A DNA stretch of 12,746 bases from Prevotellaceae bacterium (GCA_031278135.1 JAITKY010000124.1:1-12746), one strand, 5' to 3'; numbered from the stretch's first letter, positions 1 to 7,956 are shown. The notes: generated by a model from the letters alone, not told the origin. A program made the numbers and translations.

Positions 1-7
1 ATTATAA

Positions 8-28
8 TCACATCGTCGATTGATGTGA
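8..28 (-). terminator. Possible terminator after trpA
   Basis: A perfect 7-bp inverted repeat (TCACATC / GATGTGA, loop of 7) begins 2 nt beyond the trpA stop codon. Read on the minus strand the hairpin is followed by TTATAAT, which is only a weak T-tract. It could end the trpF-trpA transcript, but the stem is short and the sequence beyond it is cut by the window edge. Confidence 0.4.
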
Positions 29-30
29 CC

Positions 31-822
31 TTATTTATCTGAATCAGAACTTTTACCGATTTTTTGCATGAGTTTCGAAACAGCAGCCTCAATCGACAGT
101 TCGCTACCCAAAAGACGTATAAATTCACTGCCGATAATTGCACCGCCGGCATTTTCGAATGCTGCGTTGAGCGTTGTCTTGTTCGATATTCCGAAACCTA
201 TTAGACGCGGATTTTTCAAATTCATGGCGTTAATTCTTCTGAAATAATCCAATGTTTTCTCGTCGAAACAGTCTTTGGCTCCGGTAGTTGAAGCAGTCGA
301 AACCATGTAGATAAAGCCCGAAGTATTTTTGTCTATCAAACGTATCCGTTCTTCCGACGTTTCGGGAGTTATGAGCATGATAAATTCAATTCCGTACTGT
401 TTACCTAACAATTTGAACATCTGCATATAATCGTCGAAAGGCAGGTCGGGAATGATAACTCCGTCGATACCTGTTCTTTTACATTCGCTACAAAATTTTT
501 CGACGCCAAACTGCATGATCGGATTGAGATATCCCATCATTATCAAAGGAATATTCACTTCGTCACGTATTTTTTCGACTTGGGAAAATAGTTTTTTCAA
601 TGTCATTCCGTTATTGAGCGCCGCAGTTCCGCTCTGTTGAATTACGGGACCGTCAGCCATAGGATCGGAGAATGGAATTCCTGCCTCGACCATGTCGGCG
701 CCCTGTTTTTCAAGTTCTTTGACGATTTTTGCCGTATCGTCGAATTGCGGATATCCTGCCGTGAAATAAACCGACAAAATGTTTTTCTGTTTCTCTTTGA
801 ATAGTTTATATATCCTGTTCAT
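31..822 (-). CDS. trpA: Tryptophan synthase alpha subunit
   Basis: TrpA cleaves indole-3-glycerol phosphate to indole and glyceraldehyde-3-phosphate, and channels indole to TrpB in the cytoplasmic alpha2-beta2 complex. The 263-residue TIM-barrel protein has normal family length. The catalytic Glu is in EAGIPFSDP (Glu46) and the catalytic Asp in MADGPVIQ (Asp57). The flexible loop STASTTGA and the phosphate-binding stretches GFGISN and GGAIIGSEF are present, so it looks complete and active. Its ATG lies 17 nt inside the end of trpF in another frame, which suggests translational coupling. trpB is not next to it, and the other trp genes are either beyond the left edge or elsewhere. The C-terminus is short and polar (KSSDSDK). 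The identification is secure. Confidence 0.97.
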   Translation of the reverse strand: MNRIYKLFKEKQKNILSVYFTAGYPQFDDTAKIVKELEKQGADMVEAGIPFSDPMADGPVIQQSGTAALNNGMTLKKLFSQVEKIRDEVNIPLIMMGYLNPIMQFGVEKFCSECKRTGIDGVIIPDLPFDDYMQMFKLLGKQYGIEFIMLITPETSEERIRLIDKNTSGFIYMVSTASTTGAKDCFDEKTLDYFRRINAMNLKNPRLIGFGISNKTTLNAAFENAGGAIIGSEFIRLLGSELSIEAAVSKLMQKIGKSSDSDK

Positions 823-1456
823 CCGTTTGTCTGAAGAGATTCAATAATTTTTTTACCTGTTCGACATTTTTCAGCCCTGGAGAATCCTCAAATGCGCTAT
901 TGACGTCAATACCAATACATAACTTGTGACGGTTATCCCTGATATGTTCGGTGTCTGCGAGTGTAATTCCCCCGCTCATGAAGAACGGTTTGTTCATCGT
1001 GTAGTTTGTTAATAAGTTATGGTCGAACTTTTTCCCCGATCCGCCATACAGTTCTGTCTTTGCATCGAAAAGGAAATAATCGCAAACCTGTTCATAATCA
1101 TACATATCGTCAAAATCTTCTTTGGATGTTATACCGAAAGCCTTGATTATTTCGCATTTGTATTTTGTCTTCAATTCCGCACAATATTCGGGAGTCTCAT
1201 TTCCATGAAGTTGTAAGACATTAAACCTGTAATATTCTGCTGTTTCGACAACATGCTCGATTTTAGCGTTCACAAATACTCCTACCGATAATGTATTGGA
1301 GAATAAAGATTTGAGAACTGCATGATTTAATTCTGCGGCATAACGCGGCGACCGTTCATAGCATACAAAGCCCATATAATCAGGATGTAACATTGCTATT
1401 TCCGCAATGTTAATGACATTCCGCATTCCACATATTTTTACTCTAATTCTATCCAT
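806..1456 (-). CDS. trpF: Phosphoribosylanthranilate isomerase
   Basis: TrpF carries out the Amadori rearrangement of phosphoribosylanthranilate to CdRP, the third step of tryptophan synthesis. From the ATG at 1456 the product is 216 residues, a normal length for a stand-alone enzyme. The N-terminus MDRIRVKICGMR carries the catalytic Cys (Cys9). The second catalytic residue is the Asp in LFDAKTELYGGSGKKFDH, and GIDVNSAFEDSPGLKN matches the C-terminal phosphate-binding signature. The reading frame stays open upstream into the T9SS cargo gene, but this ATG gives the family-typical start. A TATCTTTG promoter element lies 30 nt before it. Two in-frame ATGs at 1477 and 1474 are possible alternatives. 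The gene overlaps trpA by 17 nt. Confidence 0.93.
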   Translation of the reverse strand: MDRIRVKICGMRNVINIAEIAMLHPDYMGFVCYERSPRYAAELNHAVLKSLFSNTLSVGVFVNAKIEHVVETAEYYRFNVLQLHGNETPEYCAELKTKYKCEIIKAFGITSKEDFDDMYDYEQVCDYFLFDAKTELYGGSGKKFDHNLLTNYTMNKPFFMSGGITLADTEHIRDNRHKLCIGIDVNSAFEDSPGLKNVEQVKKLLNLFRQTDEQDI

Positions 1457-3511
1457 ATATAATATATCAAACATCATTATTTCGCACAAAGATATAAAAC
1501 TGTTATTAATATTCTGCGATAATAATTTTTTTATTTTCCGCACTTTTTTGTCGGTGTCCCACGCTCTCAGAAGGTAGATTCCCGCCGCGACGCTTGTAAC
1601 ATCAATATTTCCCGATACATTTTCGAAAACTTTCACAAGTACTCCCGAAAGCGAATACAGTTCTACTTTTAAAGATGTTAACGGACGATTGTCGTCGTCG
1701 TCCAAATAGACGATTTCTTTCGCCGGATTTGGATATGCTTTGAAATTTCGCCCGTTACTGTTTTCTCTTACAACCTCATTGAGTTCAACGTAATTGGTGG
1801 GAAATTGCGAATCAGCACGGCAAAACACCGGACGTATCATCAGCGAGCCGTCGAAAACCGAAGGCTCCCACATTTGTCCAAGACTGTAGAATACATTACT
1901 TTTGGAGTTGCGGTTTCTGTCAAACCCGATGTTCAAAAAACCTTCGTCGGTCTGAAGCCATCCGACGTAAAATATCTCGCCTTCAGAAAGATATACAGGT
2001 TTTGCGAATTTGTATGCGACATATCTGTTCAGATTGTTCAGACTGTCGAACACAGGTTTGCCACCTGTTTCGCTGTGTATCAGTTCACCCGGAACGCCTC
2101 CGGCATCATTCCAGACGGCAACGATGAAATTGTGATTCGTATTGGCGTCGTTCACAGTCCGGTTGAAATACATGTACACGCCGCGGAGACTGTCAGCCAT
2201 GTATGTATGGAATTTTACCGCTACTTTTCCCAGCGACGAGCCACTCCCGAAAAGTCCGTATCCGTTTTCAGCCGTCCCGTCGTCGTAAGCGTAGCAGTCT
2301 TTAAACTCGTAAACGATTCTGTTTGTGTCGTTATAGCGTAATGCAGTTCTGAATTTCGACGGGTCATTATCGGTATCAATCCAACTCTGCAACTCGAACG
2401 CCGCCGAATCGCCGCTGATAGAAAATTCGTATCGCGGTATTGCATACGAAAGATTTATCGTGCTTCCGTCAGGAATGTTTTCAGCGCCTGCGGAATACGA
2501 CAATGTCCTGCCTAAAGTTCCATATATGGAGCGCAATCGAAAATTACGTGTAACGCTTCTGATACCCCATCCGAGATTTGTGTAATTCAACTCCAGATTC
2601 ATCGGATCTTCGAACAAATCGGCTTTTGCTGCCTCGAAATGTGTAGCCGGAACGGTTTCGTAATCTGTTGTCAGCCTTTTAGGTTCTCCGATTAACGCAA
2701 TGTCTGGAATATTCGGATTGTTCGCTGTTCTGTTTTTATCTAAATAAACAAAATCGATATGCCAATGGTCTGATGCAGTGCTACGTCCGGGAAAACTCGG
2801 ATGAACATTGATACTTGCGTAATTAATAAACCGGAAACGGAACCCGTTCCTTAAATATTTAACATCTTCGATTTTGATATTCGCCCTGAAAAATTTGAAT
2901 CCTATACTGTCGTCTTCGATAACAGTTTTAGTATTAGCCAAATGGTTATACATTTCAATCCTGCTGTCGGAAATAGCCGAAGCGCCCCACACTTTATCCC
3001 AAACTGTATCCGCAGACGAAGAAAATTCCACAATCAGAGAATCAACGCTTTCGGGCATGTCGCCGTAACCTTTCGGCTGAAAATAAAAACTCAGACTGAC
3101 CGAATCGGCAGGCAAATAAGCCAATTGGATAAGTCCGGATGTCAAAGTGTCTGCCGCAAAAACGGAACTTGCAGCGATGTCGTAGATTTTTCCCTTGCTG
3201 TCGAACGGATCGAAAGTTGCAACTCCCACAGTAGGAGGATTTATCGCAAAAGTCCTGTTTACGTATATCGACTGACTGTTAGTCCACAAGTCCAAATTCG
3301 GAACCACTTGTCCGGGTTTCGAAAAATCATCAACAAAAGGCAATTCTATAACGGAAATTGACTTCGTTTGTAAAAATTTAACTGTCCGAACCGTATGAAT
3401 ATTTTCGTTGAGACCGGTCAATACCTCCTGCGCCCTCGCTTCCATAGCCGGAATCGCAAAGGCTAAAAACAACATACTTAATGGTATATACCTTTTAAAC
3501 ACTTTCGCCAT
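806..3511 (-). CDS. T9SS type A sorting-domain protein, open frame continuing into trpF
   Basis: From the ATG at 3511 the protein starts with a signal peptide (MAKVFKRY, hydrophobic stretch, AxA-type site near EARAQE). About 560 residues of beta-rich, Asn/Asp/Ser-rich sequence follow, including a jelly-roll-like part (SFYFQPKGYGDMPESVDSL). Residues about 593-666 form a type A T9SS sorting domain: YPNPA, LYSLSGVLVKVF, AAGIYLLRAW, and a basic tail ending KKLLSQ. The native protein should therefore end near base 1514, secreted through T9SS and attached to the cell surface. No stop codon occurs there. The frame runs through 19 codons into TrpF, giving 901 residues. An in-frame TTG at 3532 lies inside the promoter's -7 element, so 3511 is preferred. 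The cargo's activity is not recognised. Confidence 0.8.
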   Translation of the reverse strand: MAKVFKRYIPLSMLFLAFAIPAMEARAQEVLTGLNENIHTVRTVKFLQTKSISVIELPFVDDFSKPGQVVPNLDLWTNSQSIYVNRTFAINPPTVGVATFDPFDSKGKIYDIAASSVFAADTLTSGLIQLAYLPADSVSLSFYFQPKGYGDMPESVDSLIVEFSSSADTVWDKVWGASAISDSRIEMYNHLANTKTVIEDDSIGFKFFRANIKIEDVKYLRNGFRFRFINYASINVHPSFPGRSTASDHWHIDFVYLDKNRTANNPNIPDIALIGEPKRLTTDYETVPATHFEAAKADLFEDPMNLELNYTNLGWGIRSVTRNFRLRSIYGTLGRTLSYSAGAENIPDGSTINLSYAIPRYEFSISGDSAAFELQSWIDTDNDPSKFRTALRYNDTNRIVYEFKDCYAYDDGTAENGYGLFGSGSSLGKVAVKFHTYMADSLRGVYMYFNRTVNDANTNHNFIVAVWNDAGGVPGELIHSETGGKPVFDSLNNLNRYVAYKFAKPVYLSEGEIFYVGWLQTDEGFLNIGFDRNRNSKSNVFYSLGQMWEPSVFDGSLMIRPVFCRADSQFPTNYVELNEVVRENSNGRNFKAYPNPAKEIVYLDDDDNRPLTSLKVELYSLSGVLVKVFENVSGNIDVTSVAAGIYLLRAWDTDKKVRKIKKLLSQNINNSFISLCEIMMFDILYMDRIRVKICGMRNVINIAEIAMLHPDYMGFVCYERSPRYAAELNHAVLKSLFSNTLSVGVFVNAKIEHVVETAEYYRFNVLQLHGNETPEYCAELKTKYKCEIIKAFGITSKEDFDDMYDYEQVCDYFLFDAKTELYGGSGKKFDHNLLTNYTMNKPFFMSGGITLADTEHIRDNRHKLCIGIDVNSAFEDSPGLKNVEQVKKLLNLFRQTDEQDI
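1487..1494 (-). promoter_or_regulatory. Putative trpF -7 promoter element (TATCTTTG)
   Basis: On the minus strand TATCTTTG fits the Bacteroidota -7 consensus TAnnTTTG exactly and ends 30 nt before the trpF ATG. No TTTG is found 19-21 bp upstream, so the -33 element is missing or degenerate. Its place just after the end of the T9SS sorting domain suggests an old intergenic region that kept the trpF promoter. Confidence 0.5.
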
Positions 3512-3529
3512 AACAAAATAAACAAGGCG

Positions 3530-3560
3530 CAAAGTTATAACATATTTTTATAATCACAAA
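3530..3560 (-). promoter_or_regulatory. Bacteroidota promoter of the T9SS cargo gene
   Basis: On the minus strand TTTG (3557-3560) is followed after exactly 19 bp by TAACTTTG (3530-3537), a full match to the -33/-7 consensus. The -7 element ends 18 nt before the ATG at 3511, leaving a leader of about 12 nt. The whole promoter fits in the gap after the upstream gene's stop at 3567, so the cargo gene can be transcribed on its own. It also rules out the in-frame TTG at 3532 as the start. Confidence 0.72.
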
Positions 3561-3566
3561 TTTTAT

Positions 3567-5720
3567 TTATTCGCTTTTATAATACACCTTATTATCTGCT
3601 GAAATTATAAGATAGTAGGAACTGCCTTTTTCATCGCTCACTTCTATTTTATTTTTTGCACTTATCACATCGACATACTCGTTGCTGATTTTCGTAACCA
3701 GCAGAGGATAATACGGGAATGGAGCATCGAATGTTTTCAGCGACAACTCATTGCCTGAGGCGTCGACAGTATAGACAAATAAATTGATTTGTTTATTATC
3801 TGTTGTATAAACTTTACCTGCAGCGTCCTTCACTTCGCTGTAAGCGCCATAGATATACAGTTGATTATTAGTCCTTATGACGTTGGACAAATATCCTGTA
3901 AACTGTAAAGAACTGTTCCACACCGTCGCCAGACTCGAATCCAATAAATACAAATGCAATACATCGTCGGAAATATCATAAGACGAATACGTATTTCCTT
4001 TAAGCGCAACTAAAAATGTTTCACTGATATCGTCGTAAATCAACTTGCGTGGAACGGCTGTCGAAGCAAGTTTGACATTCTTTTTCTCATTTCCGTTTGC
4101 ATCCAGAAGATACAGATAATTAGTGATTTCGTTATTGCCATCTACCGAAACGACAACCGCAAAATTGTAATCCGAATGGTCGATCAGGATTCCGCGCGCT
4201 TTTCCCTCTTTTCTGTCGAAAGTTTTGAGCCACTCAACATCTCCAAAATCAGACACTAAAGCAACAAACGCCTTTGTTTCCGAATTATTGACATACGTGC
4301 CAGCGACAAACACTTTTTTATCCGAAGTGACTGATTTTGCGTGAATAAAATAACCTGCTTCGCCCGTCTTATCTGCCGGTACAATTGTCGTATATAAATT
4401 ACCGCTTTCATACGGTATTATGCTGGCATTTACCGGTTTAAGAACATTATTTTTATACGCGTCCAAAACCGACTGTAAAGCCAAATTGTTTGCCGTCGAT
4501 TCGTTTTCCAGATATGCTTGAAATCCTGCATAATCCCTGTAATTTTTTTTAAAGAAAGCACTGTATTTCTTTATGGCTTCGGGATTGGTTTTACTTGACG
4601 TCAAACTTAATGCGGAATCGACAACCTGTTTTTTCGCAATCAAATCGTAATAAAATGTATTCGATTTCGCATAGTTATTGGGAGAATTGAGCCTTTTATC
4701 AGCCACATTATCAGCGTTGTAATACAGACATTTTATTTTTTCTTCCTGATAAGTCAATAGCGACGCAACAACCGAGTTATAGTCATATTTGTATATTTTA
4801 TTAATAATAAGCGGATTAATCGTATAATCAGGAGCAATATCCGTTTTATCCAAACGTGACAGTTTTTCGATATAATCAAGATTTTTCGTGTGCACTTCCT
4901 CTGCCTGTTGATACAAAAAAGCCACGTCGGTATTCAGTACCGCATTGAAAGAATCGACCCATGACTTGAAATCCCAGAGCGTTATATTTTTAGCAATAAA
5001 ATTTGAAGAAGTCAGCCCGTGCAGACGATACACAGGCACAGGCAACAGCGAATAACTGATTTTATAGTCGCCCATAGGATATTCTTCAAGCGAAAGTTTC
5101 AGTTTTTCAAGATAATAGAGAGTCGAATCGAAGTTAGTTTGCAAATCTTTCAGATTTTTATTCAATTCGCTGTCCACCAGAAAATATAAATCGTTCAGAC
5201 GGCTGTTCTGCGCATTAATTTTGCCGAAGGTCTCGATGCAGTCGTTATATTTATAGATTCCTTTTATTAAATATTCCTGATTTTGGTCGAAATATTTTTT
5301 GTATTCCAACACATTTGCTATCCGGGTATCGATATCTTTTTTGATATTTTCGAAAGTCCGCGGTTCCGGAACATCCTGATAATAAGTTCCGTTTTTCTTG
5401 GCTTCTTTTGCGTCAAGATAATGTTTGGCAAGCGACAGATAAGTCTTAGCATTTGATATACACTGCATTACATTCTCCGATTGCAAAAACGGGTCGTATT
5501 GACGTATCATTTTCTGGGAAATCAGACCTAACTGATAGTATCCGTTTGCGTTAGCGTAATCTTTCGAAGTCGTTGCTGCCTGATAATTAAACAGGGTTTG
5601 AAACGCTTCATAATCTTTCATGTTCTTAATTGCTTCGTAGAGAACTTTGTAGTCCTGCTGTCCGTAAGCGGTTAAAATAATCAATTGTAAGAAAGAACAA
5701 ATCAACAATTTCCGTATCAT
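3567..5720 (-). CDS. Exported protein of unknown function, helical N-terminus and propeller-like C-terminus
   Basis: I do not recognise a family for this 717-residue protein. A signal peptide is visible (MIRKLL, hydrophobic core, cleavage near TAYGQQ). The Cys at position 8 lies within the hydrophobic core and is not a lipobox, so it is probably a soluble periplasmic or surface protein. Residues about 25-440 are helical and rich in Tyr, Lys and Asn, with TPR-like spacing in places (YYQLGLISQKM, YLSLAKHYLDAK). Residues about 443-717 are repeating beta segments such as KVFVAGTYV, FVALVSDFGDVEW, LYLLDANGN and LYIYGAY, which look like beta-propeller blades. There is no T9SS sorting domain. It starts 13 nt after the OmpA-family gene and is probably co-transcribed with it, so a joint envelope role is likely but inferred. 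Confidence 0.85.
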   Translation of the reverse strand: MIRKLLICSFLQLIILTAYGQQDYKVLYEAIKNMKDYEAFQTLFNYQAATTSKDYANANGYYQLGLISQKMIRQYDPFLQSENVMQCISNAKTYLSLAKHYLDAKEAKKNGTYYQDVPEPRTFENIKKDIDTRIANVLEYKKYFDQNQEYLIKGIYKYNDCIETFGKINAQNSRLNDLYFLVDSELNKNLKDLQTNFDSTLYYLEKLKLSLEEYPMGDYKISYSLLPVPVYRLHGLTSSNFIAKNITLWDFKSWVDSFNAVLNTDVAFLYQQAEEVHTKNLDYIEKLSRLDKTDIAPDYTINPLIINKIYKYDYNSVVASLLTYQEEKIKCLYYNADNVADKRLNSPNNYAKSNTFYYDLIAKKQVVDSALSLTSSKTNPEAIKKYSAFFKKNYRDYAGFQAYLENESTANNLALQSVLDAYKNNVLKPVNASIIPYESGNLYTTIVPADKTGEAGYFIHAKSVTSDKKVFVAGTYVNNSETKAFVALVSDFGDVEWLKTFDRKEGKARGILIDHSDYNFAVVVSVDGNNEITNYLYLLDANGNEKKNVKLASTAVPRKLIYDDISETFLVALKGNTYSSYDISDDVLHLYLLDSSLATVWNSSLQFTGYLSNVIRTNNQLYIYGAYSEVKDAAGKVYTTDNKQINLFVYTVDASGNELSLKTFDAPFPYYPLLVTKISNEYVDVISAKNKIEVSDEKGSSYYLIISADNKVYYKSE

Positions 5721-5733
5721 AAATTATGCTTTT

Positions 5734-7803
5734 TTAATTTGTTGTATTTTCAATAATTTTAATTTCTACACGACGATTTTTTGCTCTGTTTTCGTCGGAA
5801 TCGTTTGCTACCAAAGGTTGCAATTCGCCGTATCCTTTCGATTGTACACGACTTTTGTTTATATTGTTGTTGATTAAGAATTTAACGACCGATTCGGCTC
5901 GTTTGTCCGACAGACGGAAGTTGTATTCGTTTGAACCGACATCATCGGTATGAGCAGATATTTCGATTTTCAATTCAGGATTTCGTTCCATGAAACTCAG
6001 GAGGCGGTTCAATTCCGCGTATGATTCCGTATTTAGTTCGGCGGAATTTGTTTCGAATGTTATGTTGTTGAAAACCATCTTCGTTTCGGTGGTCAATAGA
6101 TCCAGCACGATATCTTTAGTTTCTCTGTTGGTTGTCGTAACATCCAGAGTTGTATTGAAATAGGTGTATCCTTTTTTGGTGACGTCCAATTCGTAAGTAT
6201 TATTGGTACGCAATGCGAGTACAGGATTTCCATTATCGTCGTAACTCAATAGAGATGAAGCGTTTTCGTCACGATAGAGGTTTTTGATTTCGACATTTAC
6301 CGGAACAATATTTTTGCCATCGTTATCTTTAACGTTTAAAGTCAGCAATTTACGTGAGGCTTTAAGTTCCAGACTTTTTTCGAAATCGCTGTATACCACG
6401 TCGGTTCGTAAATCGAAATATGTTTCGTAAGGTTCGAAACTTTCGCTTTCGATTGTGATTTTGTAGTTGTTCCCGATATTTAGTTTGCAGTTATATTTCC
6501 CTTTCGATACATTCGCTATACTTTGCTGTGCAAGAGGACGTTTTGTAAGCGAATCGGAAATTATTACTTTAGGCGACAATGGGTAAAACAACTCATTATC
6601 ATATATATTCAGTTCCAGATTTACGTTGTCGTAAAGCGTGACATCAAATTTTCCTTCCGTTTCGTTCCCGATGAATCCCAAATCCTTGTAATAAAATGTG
6701 TGTGAATAGTTTTCTTTCGAGAAATCGATTTTATAGAATGTTCCCTGCGTGAATATAATCGAATATTTACCTTCGTCATTTGTCAGAAACTCACCGTTAG
6801 TAACTGAGGTAATAGCGTCCTGCACATAGATTTTGGCTTCGATTGGCTGCTTCGAATATAAATCTGTGATTGTACCTGTCAAAACGAAAGTTTTTGCAGG
6901 TGACTGGTCGGAAGGCAAAGACACTTTATACACCTTATTTGGCTGTTTTTTAGATTTTTTCGCAGTCATAATGAAATAATCGCCTTTACTGTTTACCATT
7001 GGCGACAAATCATCGTATCCGGTATTCACTGCTTCGACGTAAACAGGATAGTACCAGTTATTTTCATCAATGCGACGGGCATAATAGATGTTGTAGTCGT
7101 CGTCGGATATCTTTTTACCGGCTTTATTGACATCCTGACGTTTCGATGCAAAAAACAGCGAGTTATTGTCTGCGCAGATAAATGGCGTTTCCTGTGACCC
7201 GATATTAAATTCTTTGGGAAGATATTTTGGTCCAACCCATTTGTTCTCTTTGTCTTTTTCGAAGAGTAACAGTTCTTTAACCACCTCTTTTTCCTTTTTA
7301 GTGTCCGGTTGAGGTTTTGTTTTCAAGACAAAAAGCGTCTTGTTGTTCGATGAGATTGCCGGCGAAAATAAATCGGCACTTGTCGAAACAGGGCTTCCAA
7401 GGCGTTGAGGTTCACCCCATCCTGCTTTCGTCTTTCGCGAAAAAAATATATCAAAATAGTTTGTTTCTATTTTGGCATGAAAAAACAGCATGGTTCCGTC
7501 ATGATTAAACGAAAACCCGCCAACTTCGTTTTTTGTCTGGTTAATCAACTTGTTGATATACTCAAATGGAGCGGGCGGCATCCATTTGCCATTTTGCAGA
7601 TGCGATTCGTAAGCCGTTGTCGAATTTTCATCTACAGTCAAAAAAACGAGATACTTACCATCCGGCGTCAAAGCCGGATACTTCATTGTTTTCTGAAAAT
7701 CAGGAAATATATCCACCCCACTAAACTCCTGAGCATGACCATGTATCAGAATACTTTGAATAAAAATAAAACTTAAAACAGTTTTTAACAAAATTTTCAT
7801 CAT
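5734..7803 (-). CDS. OmpA-family envelope protein with beta-propeller and carboxypeptidase-regulatory-like domains
   Basis: From the ATG at 7803 (or the adjacent one at 7800) the protein is 689 residues. A signal peptide (MMKILLKTVLSFIFIQS...HGHAQE) lacks a lipobox Cys. Residues about 35-300 hold PD40/WD40-like blades (YPALTPDGKYLVF, GGFSFNHDGTMLFF, SPAISSNNKTLFV, LSPMVNSKGDYFIM). About 310-565 hold three carboxypeptidase-regulatory or Ig-like beta units, the first starting at VLTGTITDLYSKQPI. Residues 576-689 are an OmpA C-terminal domain with the peptidoglycan-binding Asp (HTDDVGSN, Asp620) and Arg (NRRVE, Arg677). It should bind peptidoglycan under the outer membrane. The propeller-CRD-OmpA order recalls PorE of the T9SS, which additionally has TPRs and is a lipoprotein, so PorE identity is not claimed. 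The frame is open to 7872, but that lies upstream of the promoter. Confidence 0.88.
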   Translation of the reverse strand: MMKILLKTVLSFIFIQSILIHGHAQEFSGVDIFPDFQKTMKYPALTPDGKYLVFLTVDENSTTAYESHLQNGKWMPPAPFEYINKLINQTKNEVGGFSFNHDGTMLFFHAKIETNYFDIFFSRKTKAGWGEPQRLGSPVSTSADLFSPAISSNNKTLFVLKTKPQPDTKKEKEVVKELLLFEKDKENKWVGPKYLPKEFNIGSQETPFICADNNSLFFASKRQDVNKAGKKISDDDYNIYYARRIDENNWYYPVYVEAVNTGYDDLSPMVNSKGDYFIMTAKKSKKQPNKVYKVSLPSDQSPAKTFVLTGTITDLYSKQPIEAKIYVQDAITSVTNGEFLTNDEGKYSIIFTQGTFYKIDFSKENYSHTFYYKDLGFIGNETEGKFDVTLYDNVNLELNIYDNELFYPLSPKVIISDSLTKRPLAQQSIANVSKGKYNCKLNIGNNYKITIESESFEPYETYFDLRTDVVYSDFEKSLELKASRKLLTLNVKDNDGKNIVPVNVEIKNLYRDENASSLLSYDDNGNPVLALRTNNTYELDVTKKGYTYFNTTLDVTTTNRETKDIVLDLLTTETKMVFNNITFETNSAELNTESYAELNRLLSFMERNPELKIEISAHTDDVGSNEYNFRLSDKRAESVVKFLINNNINKSRVQSKGYGELQPLVANDSDENRAKNRRVEIKIIENTTN

Positions 7804-7840
7804 ATTTAAACCTTTTGAAAAAAAATGAACATTTTTTTTG

Positions 7841-7848
7841 CAAAGGTA
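7841..7848 (-). promoter_or_regulatory. Putative -7 element of the OmpA-family gene (TACCTTTG)
   Basis: TACCTTTG on the minus strand matches TAnnTTTG and ends 37-40 nt before the start codons at 7803 and 7800. The expected -33 TTTG is not seen at 19-21 bp, and the flanks are T/A homopolymer runs. It favours the start at 7803 or 7800 over the longer frame from 7872, and would drive the two-gene unit 7803-3567. Confidence 0.5.
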
Positions 7849-7904
7849 AATATTTTTTTCATAAAAAAACATTTTTCATAAAAAAAGTTTTTCGTTTATT
7901 TTTT

Positions 7905-7923
7905 TCACTGTGAGTAACAGTAA
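7905..7923. repeat. Short inverted repeat between sufD and the OmpA-family gene
   Basis: TCACTGT and ACAGTAA pair over 7 positions (one G-T wobble when transcribed from the minus strand) around a 5-base loop. On the minus strand the hairpin is followed by A residues, so it is not a standard rho-independent terminator for sufD. It may still act as an mRNA end or pause structure. The rest of the 7873-7956 gap shows no gene. Confidence 0.3.
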
Positions 7924-7956
7924 GATAAACAGGCTATAATACTCTAAAAATCCATG

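Noticed and set aside
1805..2341. Plus-strand 178-codon open frame inside the T9SS cargo gene
   Set aside because: It lies antisense within a clear coding sequence, has no domain, signal peptide or promoter, and reads like a shadow frame. The same holds for the plus-strand frames at 2942-3361, 7405-7776, 8566-9172 and 9504-9851.
806..3511. A novel bifunctional secreted TrpF enzyme
   Set aside because: The sorting domain is complete before the linker and must be C-terminal to work. The linker holds a promoter element, and TrpF has a full, family-typical start of its own. Two genes joined by a lost stop codon explains all of this.
3512..3532. TTG at 3532 as the start of the T9SS cargo gene
   Set aside because: The TTG is part of the TAACTTTG promoter element, upstream of the likely transcript start. 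The ATG at 3511 gives a standard signal peptide.
7804..7872. ATG at 7872 as the start of the OmpA-family gene
   Set aside because: It lies upstream of the TACCTTTG element and adds 23 residues before a normal signal peptide. The region is T/A-rich intergenic sequence.
7905..7923. Rho-independent terminator for sufD
   Set aside because: The short hairpin is followed by A residues, not T residues, in the direction of sufD transcription. It is kept only as an inverted repeat.
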